Assembly (NCBI GenBank): GCA_002423425.1
Contig: DIWC01000053.1
Span: 97,944 to 125,029 of the forward strand
Reading direction: 5' to 3'
DNA: 27,086 nt
From: Peptococcaceae bacterium UBA6116
GTDB taxonomy: Bacteria; Bacillota; Desulfitobacteriia; Desulfitobacteriales; Syntrophobotulaceae
The notes beneath the pieces are model-generated. The model did no database searches and was not told where the DNA came from. It saw nothing but the letters and a program-made list of their open reading frames with translations. Positions 16,518-23,505 of the stretch are shown here, one piece after another. The translations under genes and the position numbers were made by a program. Positions within the stretch are counted from its first letter, which is position 1. The number at the start of each line of letters is the position of its first letter.

Positions 16518-16526
16518 TGGTATAAT
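16518..16526 (+). promoter_or_regulatory. Extended -10 promoter upstream of the transposase remnant and TauE gene
   Basis: TGGTATAAT: a consensus TATAAT hexamer (16521-16526) with the TG extension. No good -35 is present at the expected distance. It would drive transcription through the remnant into the TauE/SafE gene. Confidence 0.5.
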
Positions 16527-16565
16527 TTAACTAGATCTTTACTGCGGTTAACAGGGGGGATTTAC

Positions 16566-16889
16566 ATGTCAAATCGAATGAAAGATATTATCCCGGAGGT
16601 ATTTGCTGAAGTTATCGATTTGCTAGTTAAAGAGGACTACATAAAATTGGAGAATTACTTCTTGGATGGAACAAAAACCTGTTGTCCTCATCGGGATAGA
16701 TGTGTTAAGCCGGCATGCCTAATTTCTACCGTGAATAAACGAGATATTTTGAGGAGGAGCCTGGAGGACGATGGCAGAACTGTTTTTTATTCCTATTGGT
16801 ATTGTTGTTGGGATAATGTCTGGGTTTTTGGGTATTGGCGGCGGCATTATTATTATGCCCATTTTGCTGCTGTTTGGATTAAGCGCTGA
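16566..16889 (+). pseudogene. IS1182-like transposase remnant
   Basis: The frame opens with an ATG behind a GGGGGGA site. Residues about 3-37 (RMKDIIPEVFAEVIDLLVKE then DYIKLENYFLDGTK) match the middle of IS1182-family transposases, just before the usual KIEANAN segment. The sequence then jumps to TCCPHRDRCVKPACL, which resembles the Cys-rich region found much further along such transposases, so an internal deletion is likely. The first hundred or so residues and the catalytic C-terminus are missing. From 16771 on, the frame merely reads the TauE gene out of phase. The element is non-functional; whether the short peptide is still translated is unknown. Confidence 0.6.
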
Positions 16890-17643
16890 TCAGGCAGTTT
16901 CAACTTCGCTGATGTTTACCCTTGGCACAAGCTTATCAGGGGCGGCGACCCATACGAAAATGAAAAATGTAAACTGGAAAGTTGCGGCTAACATCGGGAT
17001 TGTCGGAGCTTTAGTTGCCCAGGCTTCCAAGTTTATTGTTATTTATATTTCAGGGCGCTATGATTGGCTGCTTAATATCTGTCTCATAGTGTTGTTATCT
17101 TATTTTGCCTGGGGAATGCACAAAAGAAAAAATTTACAGGAGAAAGTCCCCAGAGTAATTAATCCCTATGTGGCTTTGGCTGTAATTGGCGTAGCTACCG
17201 GATTTTTATCATCATTACTAGGGATTGGCGGAGGTTTCATCGCATTGTCGTTTCTGATGCTATGGCAGGGATTCGATTCGCGGAAAGCTATAGGCACGAG
17301 TCTGGCAATAATCATTTTTGTTTCCGCCGGAGGGGTAATTGGGTACGGTATGCAGTTCCATTTAAATTATTTACTAGGGTTATATTTAATCATAGGCGCA
17401 TTTATGGGCACACCCGTAGGAGCTAAGTTAACGGCAAAATTTACTTCTGAAGAGATAAAAAAAATAATGGGCAGGTTATATGTTTTTGTAATAGCGTCTC
17501 TGGCGGTTGATTTAGTGTCCGAATTTTATCTGCCTGTTTTAAAATGGCTCAGCTTGTCCATTATTTTGGCTTTTTTGGTTTATTTATTGATTACTATTTC
17601 CGTCACTATTATTCGGTCAAAAAGGGCAAAGCCAGCTAATTAG
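16771..17643 (+). CDS. TauE/SafE (DUF81) family anion exporter
   Basis: A 290-residue membrane protein with about eight helices in two homologous halves, each with the signature glycine motif: GFLGIGGGIIIMPIL at about 17-31 and LLGIGGGFIALSFL at about 148-161. The family exports sulfite, sulfoacetate and related small sulfur or organic anions; here no sulfur-metabolism neighbour narrows the substrate. The ATG at 16771 has GGAGGA directly upstream (16763-16768, close) and a second GAGGAGGAG at 16751-16759. The gene begins inside the frame of the transposase remnant, so an insertion and deletion event probably remodelled its 5' region. A terminator hairpin follows. Confidence 0.9.
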   Translation: MAELFFIPIGIVVGIMSGFLGIGGGIIIMPILLLFGLSADQAVSTSLMFTLGTSLSGAATHTKMKNVNWKVAANIGIVGALVAQASKFIVIYISGRYDWLLNICLIVLLSYFAWGMHKRKNLQEKVPRVINPYVALAVIGVATGFLSSLLGIGGGFIALSFLMLWQGFDSRKAIGTSLAIIIFVSAGGVIGYGMQFHLNYLLGLYLIIGAFMGTPVGAKLTAKFTSEEIKKIMGRLYVFVIASLAVDLVSEFYLPVLKWLSLSIILAFLVYLLITISVTIIRSKRAKPAN

Positions 17644-17714
17644 TTCCGGATTATTGCTGCAGACGTGATGGCTGTGAAGTGGCCATAACAAAACTATAAT
17701 ATTGCTATAATGGA

Positions 17715-17758
17715 AAAGGGGGACGCATCGAAAACTAAAGTTTCGTTACGTCCCCTTT
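17715..17758. terminator. Bidirectional terminator between TauE and NlpC/P60 genes
   Basis: AAAGGGGGACG (17715-17725) pairs with CGTCCCCTTT (17749-17758) with one bulge, and an inner CGAAA/TTTCG stem extends it. On the minus strand the stem is followed by an A/T-rich tail downstream of the NlpC/P60 stop at 17771; on the plus strand it ends the TauE transcript. Confidence 0.7.
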
Positions 17759-17770
17759 GATGTTTGTTCA

Positions 17771-18424
17771 TTAAAAATACCTTCGGGCTCCGAGATAATG
17801 GGAAGAATAATAGCTATTACTAAGGCTTGTTACAGTGACACCAACATGGGGATTATCAGCGTGAACAAAACGTCCTCCGCCTACATAAATGCCCACATGA
17901 GATGCACCTTTAGCATATGTGGTAAAAAATACCAAATCACCTGGCAGAAGATTATTTTTACTGACTGCAACTCCTGAAGCGAATTGCACGTAGGATGTTC
18001 GAGGAATGGATATATCTGATTCCGCGAAAACATACTGGCTAAATCCTGAGCAATCGAAGCCTTTTTTAGTTGTTCCCCCAAAAACGTACGGTGCACCTAC
18101 AAAACTAAGAGCATGTTCCACGATGGTTGAAGCTGTGCTGCCTTCGCGAGAGACCTGTTTTATCACTGGCTGATTTGTACGTGATATAGCCACTTGGGCA
18201 AGTTTTATAAGTTGAGTATGTTTTGTTTCCACAGAAGTTGTCATGACAGTGCTTAGTAATGGGAAAATGTTTGGAGCTACATAACCGGCACCTAATATTG
18301 CCGGATTTGTTATAGGATGGATAATCATTGCTTGAGAAGCTGCCGGCGTTAAAACGCTACCCGCCAAAAATATTCCGGATAGTGCTACTCCAGCTAACCA
18401 CGGCCGTTTCGTAAACTGGTACAT
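17771..18424 (-). CDS. Secreted NlpC/P60 peptidoglycan endopeptidase
   Basis: A 217-residue exported protein. A signal peptide (about 1-32, ending ASQA) is followed by a low-complexity region of about 70 residues and a C-terminal NlpC/P60 domain (about 98-217). The catalytic residues are visible: Cys125 in GFDCSGF, His176 in SHVGIY and the third polar residue His188 in FVHADNP. NlpC/P60 enzymes cut D-Glu-meso-diaminopimelate bonds in stem peptides. There is no obvious wall-binding module, so it is probably freely secreted. Its ATG has AAGGTG (plus 18433-18438) at 8 nt. A ydaO-type riboswitch ends only 5 nt before this ribosome site, so expression is expected to fall when c-di-AMP is high. Confidence 0.93.
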   Translation of the reverse strand: MYQFTKRPWLAGVALSGIFLAGSVLTPAASQAMIIHPITNPAILGAGYVAPNIFPLLSTVMTTSVETKHTQLIKLAQVAISRTNQPVIKQVSREGSTASTIVEHALSFVGAPYVFGGTTKKGFDCSGFSQYVFAESDISIPRTSYVQFASGVAVSKNNLLPGDLVFFTTYAKGASHVGIYVGGGRFVHADNPHVGVTVTSLSNSYYSSHYLGARRYF

Positions 18425-18443
18425 ATTGTTTTCACCTTTCTTT

Positions 18444-18554
18444 GCTTACGAGGTTAGTTGTCGGATTCGGACTAGAAGGTGTAAGCCCTACGCGCATAAA
18501 ACGCGATTCACCCCATTAAAAAAATCCCCCGTTCTAGGGATACCTAGATTCAGC
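18444..18554 (-). ncRNA. ydaO/yuaA-type c-di-AMP riboswitch, leader of the NlpC/P60 gene
   Basis: Read on the minus strand, the leader has the conserved blocks of the ydaO aptamer in order: CGGGGGA, GGGGTGAATCGCG, CGCGTAGGGC, a short hairpin, CCGAATCCGACAACTAACC and CTCGTAAGC closing the P1 helix with the 5' GCTGA. In characterised cases c-di-AMP binding turns expression off. No terminator hairpin with a U-tract lies between the aptamer and the start codon, so control at translation initiation is more likely than attenuation. The hairpin loop between GGGC and GUCC contains CACCUU (plus 18476-18481), complementary to the AAGGUG ribosome site. Confidence 0.9.
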
Positions 18555-18823
18555 TTATATTTTCTTCTGTATATCGTAAATTTCTACTTAATATTGTAAA
18601 TTTCCTCTAAAAAAGTTTATGTAATATATGGCAATTTAGTTTTCAAAATGGCACTTTATGTTATTCCCTGAATTCATAGCCTAAAAAAAAACAAAATTTA
18701 GAAAAAAAGCCTAATTATAATCTTATAAAAGGACAATAATCTAGGACAATATTGCAGAAAATCATTATATAAGAAATTATTTTTATTTTCAAAGGATTGA
18801 CATAGAAGGGGAGATGAGAGAGA
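18555..18823. other. AT-rich divergent region between riboswitch and VanW gene
   Basis: About 270 nt of strongly AT-rich DNA with runs of A. It must hold the minus-strand promoter of the riboswitch transcript and the plus-strand promoter of the VanW gene. A TATAAT occurs at 18716-18721 on the plus strand without a good -35. I see no gene, repeat or further RNA element. Confidence 0.5.
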
Positions 18824-20020
18824 TTGAAAAAACATTGGTACTGCAACACTTTTTTCTTTGTATTATTGTTTATCGCTATATCCTCAGTTGGTTGTTCCTC
18901 AACTTCCGTTATTCAGTCAGGAACCATGGTAGAAGATTTAGATTTAAGCGGTGTCCACTATGCCGACTCAGAAATGCAAATTGAAAAATGGCAGCAAGAA
19001 AAGTTAACCCAAAATATTACATTGGTGTGCAATAAGAAGGAGATCCCTGTTTCCCTGCAAGATCTTGGGGCCTCTATCGATAAAGCAAAGATATTGTCTG
19101 ACATTAATAATAAGCCCGGTCAAACTATTAGGGTAACTGTTGATTTGAATAGTACAAAAGCAACACAATTTTTGGCAAAGAAACTAGCGCAATTTGTTGA
19201 ACCAGCTAAAGATGCGGCCTACAAAATTGAAAACGACAAATTTATCATTACTGATTCCACTGCTGGAAAGATCCCTGCCTTTGATAAAATCATTGAAGAA
19301 ATTGATGGCCAAACTTTAAACAATCTAGCGAAACCAATAAATGTAACTTTCTCGGCCAAACCTGCGAACCTTAGCACTGAGACTTTAGAAACATTGGCTT
19401 TTGATGGAGTAATCGGAGAATTTAGCACTAATTTTGTTGTTCATGAAAAGAACCGTTCTTTCAATTTGAACATTGCAGCCAAAGCACTTGATCAAAAAAT
19501 AATCCGCCCAGGGGATGTTTTTTCTTTCAATGATACTGTTGGCCCGCGCACATCGGAAAGAGGATATAAAGAAGCCCGTATAATTATTAACAACCAATAT
19601 GTACTTGGAACCGGCGGAGGGGTCTGTCAGGTTTCTTCTACGCTATATAATGCTTTATTATTGGCAGATCTGCCGGTTGAGGAACGAACTCCTCACCAAG
19701 TGCCTGTAGTTTATGTACCATTGGGACAGGATGCAACTGTATATTATCCAAATGTGGATTTGAAATTTAAAAATAATACAGAAAGCCTGATATATATTCG
19801 TACAAGTGTTCAGGCTGGTATATTAGATGTGAAAATTTACGGTAAGAAAACTGTCAAAACCGTACAAATTGAGCACCAAACCGAGAAAGTAATTAAAGGT
19901 CAAGGAGGCCGTAAAGGATATATAGTAAAAACATGGAAAATTGTAAAGGATTCTCAAGCACACGAGAATAGGACATTACTTAGTAGAGATGTATACGCTC
20001 CTGTGCAAAATGACAACTAA
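18824..20020 (+). CDS. VanW-family lipoprotein
   Basis: A 398-residue protein. The N-terminus has a lysine, a hydrophobic stretch and a lipobox ending SSVGC (Cys24), so it should be a diacylglycerol-anchored lipoprotein on the outer face of the membrane. Residues about 35-185 form the peptidoglycan-binding-4-like domain that often precedes VanW; the VanW domain spans about 195-335, with the conserved PGDVFSFNDTVGPRTSERGY and TGGGVCQVSSTLYNA. A short G5-like tail ends the protein. VanW was named from a vancomycin resistance cluster, but its biochemical role is not established; association with wall metabolism is inferred. The TTG start follows GGGGAG at 18808-18813; an ATG at 18814 is in the wrong frame. 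Confidence 0.9.
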   Translation: MKKHWYCNTFFFVLLFIAISSVGCSSTSVIQSGTMVEDLDLSGVHYADSEMQIEKWQQEKLTQNITLVCNKKEIPVSLQDLGASIDKAKILSDINNKPGQTIRVTVDLNSTKATQFLAKKLAQFVEPAKDAAYKIENDKFIITDSTAGKIPAFDKIIEEIDGQTLNNLAKPINVTFSAKPANLSTETLETLAFDGVIGEFSTNFVVHEKNRSFNLNIAAKALDQKIIRPGDVFSFNDTVGPRTSERGYKEARIIINNQYVLGTGGGVCQVSSTLYNALLLADLPVEERTPHQVPVVYVPLGQDATVYYPNVDLKFKNNTESLIYIRTSVQAGILDVKIYGKKTVKTVQIEHQTEKVIKGQGGRKGYIVKTWKIVKDSQAHENRTLLSRDVYAPVQNDN

Positions 20021-20198
20021 AAGCCTCTTTAGCTGGCAGTTCAATAATTTGCTCGGGCTTTATGTTTTTCTTGGATTCTTTCTGTTTTTTGGGGAGGAAA
20101 TGCAGGACAAATGTTGAAGTAATAAGGAACGGATTATATGATGGACTTCGGTTATGTTCAGCGCCTTTGATAACAAAAACATTTAATGGGGGATAATA

Positions 20199-21419
20199 AT
20201 GGGAGATAATGGGAAAATTTTGATTGCCCAAAGCGGAGGACCGACTGCAGTAATAAATCAGACCTTGGCCGGGATAGTTCTGGAAGCCAGAAAGTTTACC
20301 GAAGTATCCAGAGTATATGGAGCCTTAAGAGGGGTGGAGGGGATAGTCAATGAGGATTTCCTCGACCTAACCCAGGAAACCACCCATAATTTGGAACAGG
20401 TTGCTTTAACACCGTCCTCAGCTTTATTGTCTACCAGAATAAAACCGGACAACAAATATTGTCACGATATTTTTAAAGTCTTAAAAGTCCATGACATCCG
20501 ATATTTTTTTTATATTGGCGGCAATGATTCCGCGGATACAGCCCGTATTGTCAATGAAGAAGCCAAGCTGGCTAAATATGATTTGAGGGTAATCCATGTA
20601 CCTAAAACTATAGACAATGATTTAATGTTAAATGACCATACTCCCGGCTTTGGTTCGGCAGCCAGATTTGTAACCCAGGCTTTTATGGGTATTAACCTGG
20701 ATGTGAGGGCTTTAAACGGGGTATATATTGGCGTGGTAATGGGCCGGCATGCAGGATTTTTAACCGCATCTTCGGCTATTGCCCGAAAATATGAAGCAGA
20801 TGGGCCTCACCTTATATATCTGCCGGAAAGAGTCTTCGACATGAACCAATTCCTCTTGGATGTGAAAGAGGTTTATGATAAGTATGGGATCTGTATAATT
20901 GCCATTTCCGAAGGGATCAAAGATGCTTCCGGGATACCCATTATCACCACGTTGTGCAAGGAAATCGAGAAGGATGGTCACGGAAATGTGCAGCTTTCCG
21001 GAACCGGCGCCCTGGGAGATTTGTTAGCGGATCAGATCAGAGAAAAACTGAACATTTCCCGGGTACGCAGCGATACCTTTGGCTACTTGCAGCGTTCTTT
21101 CTTCGGTTGTGTATCCGACATTGATCAGCATGAAGCCCGGGAAGTAGGAGAACGGGCTGTCCAGCTGGCTATGTGGAATGATATGGATGGCTCGGTCACC
21201 ATCAGCCGGACCGGCAATTATTCCGTCGATTATCTACTGGACCGTTTTGAGGATATTGCAGGTCAGACTAGACATATGCCCGATGAATTCATCAACCAGG
21301 CAGGAAATAATGTCACGGATGCCTTTAAGTTCTACGTCAGACCGCTATTAGGATCCGGTTTGCCCCAGCCTTCTTGGGTACGGGCTCCCCGAGTGTCTAA
21401 ACTAATAAATAATGATTAA
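20199..21419 (+). CDS. Pyrophosphate-dependent 6-phosphofructokinase
   Basis: A 406-residue PFK-family enzyme. It catalyses phosphorylation of fructose 6-phosphate to the 1,6-bisphosphate in glycolysis, and reversibly when PPi is the donor. The donor can be judged from two positions: GGND-S at 107-111, with Asp110 where ATP enzymes have Gly, and PKTIDND at 135-141, with Lys136 where ATP enzymes have Gly. Both are the PPi-type residues. The substrate-binding segment MGRHAGFLTASSAIA is present. The ATG has GGGGGA 6 nt upstream. It precedes a family II pyrophosphatase homologue by 99 nt, giving a PPi-use and PPi-hydrolysis pair. The length suits the non-allosteric PPi-PFK group. Confidence 0.92.
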   Translation: MGDNGKILIAQSGGPTAVINQTLAGIVLEARKFTEVSRVYGALRGVEGIVNEDFLDLTQETTHNLEQVALTPSSALLSTRIKPDNKYCHDIFKVLKVHDIRYFFYIGGNDSADTARIVNEEAKLAKYDLRVIHVPKTIDNDLMLNDHTPGFGSAARFVTQAFMGINLDVRALNGVYIGVVMGRHAGFLTASSAIARKYEADGPHLIYLPERVFDMNQFLLDVKEVYDKYGICIIAISEGIKDASGIPIITTLCKEIEKDGHGNVQLSGTGALGDLLADQIREKLNISRVRSDTFGYLQRSFFGCVSDIDQHEAREVGERAVQLAMWNDMDGSVTISRTGNYSVDYLLDRFEDIAGQTRHMPDEFINQAGNNVTDAFKFYVRPLLGSGLPQPSWVRAPRVSKLINND

Positions 21420-21518
21420 AGGCAAGTAGATTAAAATTGGTTAATTTTGAAGAGCTGCTAACAAGACTCCTTTTATAGAAAACCTTAAAATGGCTGTAAA
21501 TGGAGTTACCAAAATATT

Positions 21519-22421
21519 TTGCAAGAGGTGATAGAAATATTTTTAGTTTTAGGACACAATTATTCGTATACGGATGTTGACTCTATCCTATCATCTGTTA
21601 TTTTTGCGGAAATATGGACTGTTTTAGGACACCCATCGAAGGCGGTCATGATTAATCATAAAGGAATAAAAGAATCCACGATTAAGATTTTAGAGAAAAT
21701 CAGAAACATTGAAATACCCCAAGTCGTTACAAAGACTGAGCTGGAAAACTCAGACATTATTATGGTAGATCATAATGATCCAGAGGAGTCTTACGGAAAA
21801 TTAGGAATAACACAAACACCATATATGATAATTGACCATCATATAGATATAGGACTAAGAGCCGAGTATAAAATTATTGAGCAAGTTGGATCTACCTGCA
21901 CCTTGGTAGCTGAAATAAGTAAAGCAGAAGGGGTCAGCCTTACGGAGCGACAAGCAAGGATCCTAGCTTTTGGGATTATTAGTGATACAAGAGGCTTAAA
22001 GGGGCAAAAGACAAGCGAACGTGATATAAAAATGATTGATTATCTATATAAGGAAAGCTCAATTTGCGAGTCTGTGGAAACCATTGCGAAAATGGTTATT
22101 AAACCAGTTAATATTAAAAAAATGTCTATTGATGATATCCTCAGATCATCGTTAAAGGAATATAAAAAGGGCACTATTGCTATAGCGGCCATAGAGGTAT
22201 CAGATGACGGCTATAAAGATCTTCTTGAAGAAATAGGCAATAATGGATACAAAATGGGATATGGGTTATATGTTCTTATGATTATTAAACATCATGCTCA
22301 AGAAACGGAAATTTTGTATTTTGATCGGGATTACGGAATATTTCCGAAAATAGAACAAAGGAAGGGTTTGGTTTCAAGGGGGAAATCCCTTGTACCTGAA
22401 ATTTTAGAGATATGCTCATAA
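21519..22421 (+). CDS. Family II (DHH) inorganic pyrophosphatase homologue, divergent
   Basis: A protein of about 300 residues with the DHH/DHHA2 two-domain layout of manganese-dependent PPases: VDHND at 83-87, IDHH at 105-108, GSTCTLVAEI at 124-133, IISDT with Asp156, and a C-terminal SRGKSLVP at 286-293. Most metal ligands are there. Two motifs depart from the family: motif I reads GHNYSYTDVDSI, with five rather than three residues between His13 and Asp19, and the usual SRKKQ reads SRGKS, losing one of two phosphate-binding basic positions. Activity as a PPase is therefore uncertain. The start is also unclear: TTG at 21519 or GTG at 21528, with the best ribosome-like block (AAGAGGTG) falling on the GTG. 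Its position after PPi-PFK suggests a PPi-linked role. Confidence 0.8.
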   Translation: MQEVIEIFLVLGHNYSYTDVDSILSSVIFAEIWTVLGHPSKAVMINHKGIKESTIKILEKIRNIEIPQVVTKTELENSDIIMVDHNDPEESYGKLGITQTPYMIIDHHIDIGLRAEYKIIEQVGSTCTLVAEISKAEGVSLTERQARILAFGIISDTRGLKGQKTSERDIKMIDYLYKESSICESVETIAKMVIKPVNIKKMSIDDILRSSLKEYKKGTIAIAAIEVSDDGYKDLLEEIGNNGYKMGYGLYVLMIIKHHAQETEILYFDRDYGIFPKIEQRKGLVSRGKSLVPEILEICS

Positions 22422-22435
22422 TGGAAGATATAAAA

Positions 22436-22480
22436 GAAACAAGTTCAGAAGAATAGACCTATTTTTCTGAACTTGGTTTC
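22436..22480 (+). terminator. Terminator-like hairpin after the pyrophosphatase homologue
   Basis: GAAACAAGTTCAGAA (22436-22450) pairs with TTCTGAACTTGGTTTC (22465-22480), one bulged base, leaving a 14-nt loop. It is 15 nt after the stop codon. The tail (TCATTATATTTCC) is only moderately T-rich, so efficiency is uncertain. Confidence 0.65.
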
Positions 22481-22589
22481 TCATTATATTTCCAAAAAAA
22501 GTATCACCAAAAGATATTCAGAAGGGTAGACTATGGATATTTTTTTAAACTAAATGAACTATTTAAATCTAAAAGGAGTATGAGAACCC

Positions 22590-22757
22590 CTTTAAGGTGT
22601 AGTGTAAGCAGTACAAACGCCCCTTCAGGGGCGGCAAAAGTGGCAAGGGCATGGTAGCTTGAACGAAGTGAAAGCCAGCGTCTTTAGGCGCTGGCCGGTA
22701 ACAGCGGCTTATAGACTCAGAGCAAACCACCCGTTTGACGGGTGGTTGTGATTTTTC
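22590..22757 (+). ncRNA. Structured RNA candidate, possibly an IS200/IS605 right end or omega-RNA without tnpB
   Basis: This gene-free stretch is much more GC-rich than its flanks and folds into three strong hairpins: CGCCCC/GGGGCG at 22618-22633 with a TTCA loop, GCCAGCG/CGCTGGC at 22674-22695, and a perfect 9-bp AACCACCCG/CGGGTGGTT at 22725-22747 followed by TGTGATTTTT. A TAAGC at 22605-22609 can pair with GCTTA at 22707-22711 and close a multibranched domain around the first two. A compact multi-hairpin RNA ending in a palindrome is the layout of the 3' end of IS605-type elements and their TnpB guide RNAs, but no tnpB or tnpA is present. The last hairpin could serve as a terminator. Assignment to a family is an inference. 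Confidence 0.5.
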
Positions 22758-22795
22758 ATAAATGCCGTTCTATAAATATTGTCTAAACTAAAATA

Positions 22796-23392
22796 CTACA
22801 TCCGCCTCTTCGTATATTCAGAAATGGGAAGAATGAAGTCGCCGGGATAGTTGTTGCCGTTCTCGGCATACAGGACCATCAGTCTCCCTATGTCCCAGGC
22901 CTGATTCATGGCGTATTTATCTTGGACTATATCGCCGGGTTTAGTCCCATAATGGCAGATACATTCCACACAGTGCATATGGCCCCATATGAAAAAACGG
23001 CGGAGAACTCCGGCTACAGTATCTACTGCAGACCTTGACGCAACGGCAATCCCTGCCGCCACCTTATTGGCCAGCCTGCCGTCATACCCATAAGGTAAAA
23101 CCCGGTCCAAAAAATTTGCGCCCATTCCTGCAACAGTCCAATAAGTAGGCACGCCGATAAGTATCCCATCAGAAGCTACCAGTTTCTCACCAATTTCCTG
23201 CATATCATCTTGCAAGTGGCAGATTCCGTTTTTGCAGCCCAGACAGCCATCACATGGCAGGATGTGTTTATCCCGGATAAAAATAATTTCTACTTCCGCT
23301 CCGGCGTCGGCAGCACCGGCTAATGCCTGCCGCACCATAATTTCCGTGTTTCCTCCCGCCCTGGGAGAACATACTACCCCTGTAATTCTCAT
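22796..23392 (-). CDS. Iron-sulfur flavoprotein-like NAD(P)H:FMN oxidoreductase
   Basis: A 198-residue flavodoxin-fold protein of the NADPH-dependent FMN reductase family. The FMN phosphate loop SPRAGGNTE is at 9-17. A compact cysteine motif C-x2-C-x2-C-x4-C (Cys47, 50, 53, 58) follows, as in archaeal and clostridial iron-sulfur flavoproteins (Isf), which carry a [4Fe-4S] cluster; then LQDDM and PTYWTVAGM, the second flavin-contact loop. It probably passes electrons from ferredoxin or NAD(P)H to an acceptor in an anaerobe. The ATG at 23392 is preferred over an in-frame ATG at 23422 because GGGAGGTG (plus 23399-23406) is correctly placed and the protein then starts at the first beta strand. 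It may be co-transcribed with the chemoreceptor gene upstream. Confidence 0.9.
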   Translation of the reverse strand: MRITGVVCSPRAGGNTEIMVRQALAGAADAGAEVEIIFIRDKHILPCDGCLGCKNGICHLQDDMQEIGEKLVASDGILIGVPTYWTVAGMGANFLDRVLPYGYDGRLANKVAAGIAVASRSAVDTVAGVLRRFFIWGHMHCVECICHYGTKPGDIVQDKYAMNQAWDIGRLMVLYAENGNNYPGDFILPISEYTKRRM

Positions 23393-23505
23393 AACTAAAC
23401 ACCTCCCATTAAATTTATCCATACCGGCAAGCAGATCCGTTTTGCTAGTCCTATCACCGGTTTAACTTATGTATTTTAGCGCAAGAATTATGCCAGATAT
23501 TAAAG

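Noticed and set aside
16327..16530. A 67-codon plus-strand frame.
   Set aside because: It merely reads through the long palindrome and has no ribosome site or family match.
18797..18802. A perfect TTGACA hexamer upstream of the VanW gene.
   Set aside because: A -10 at proper spacing would fall at the start codon, and none is there.
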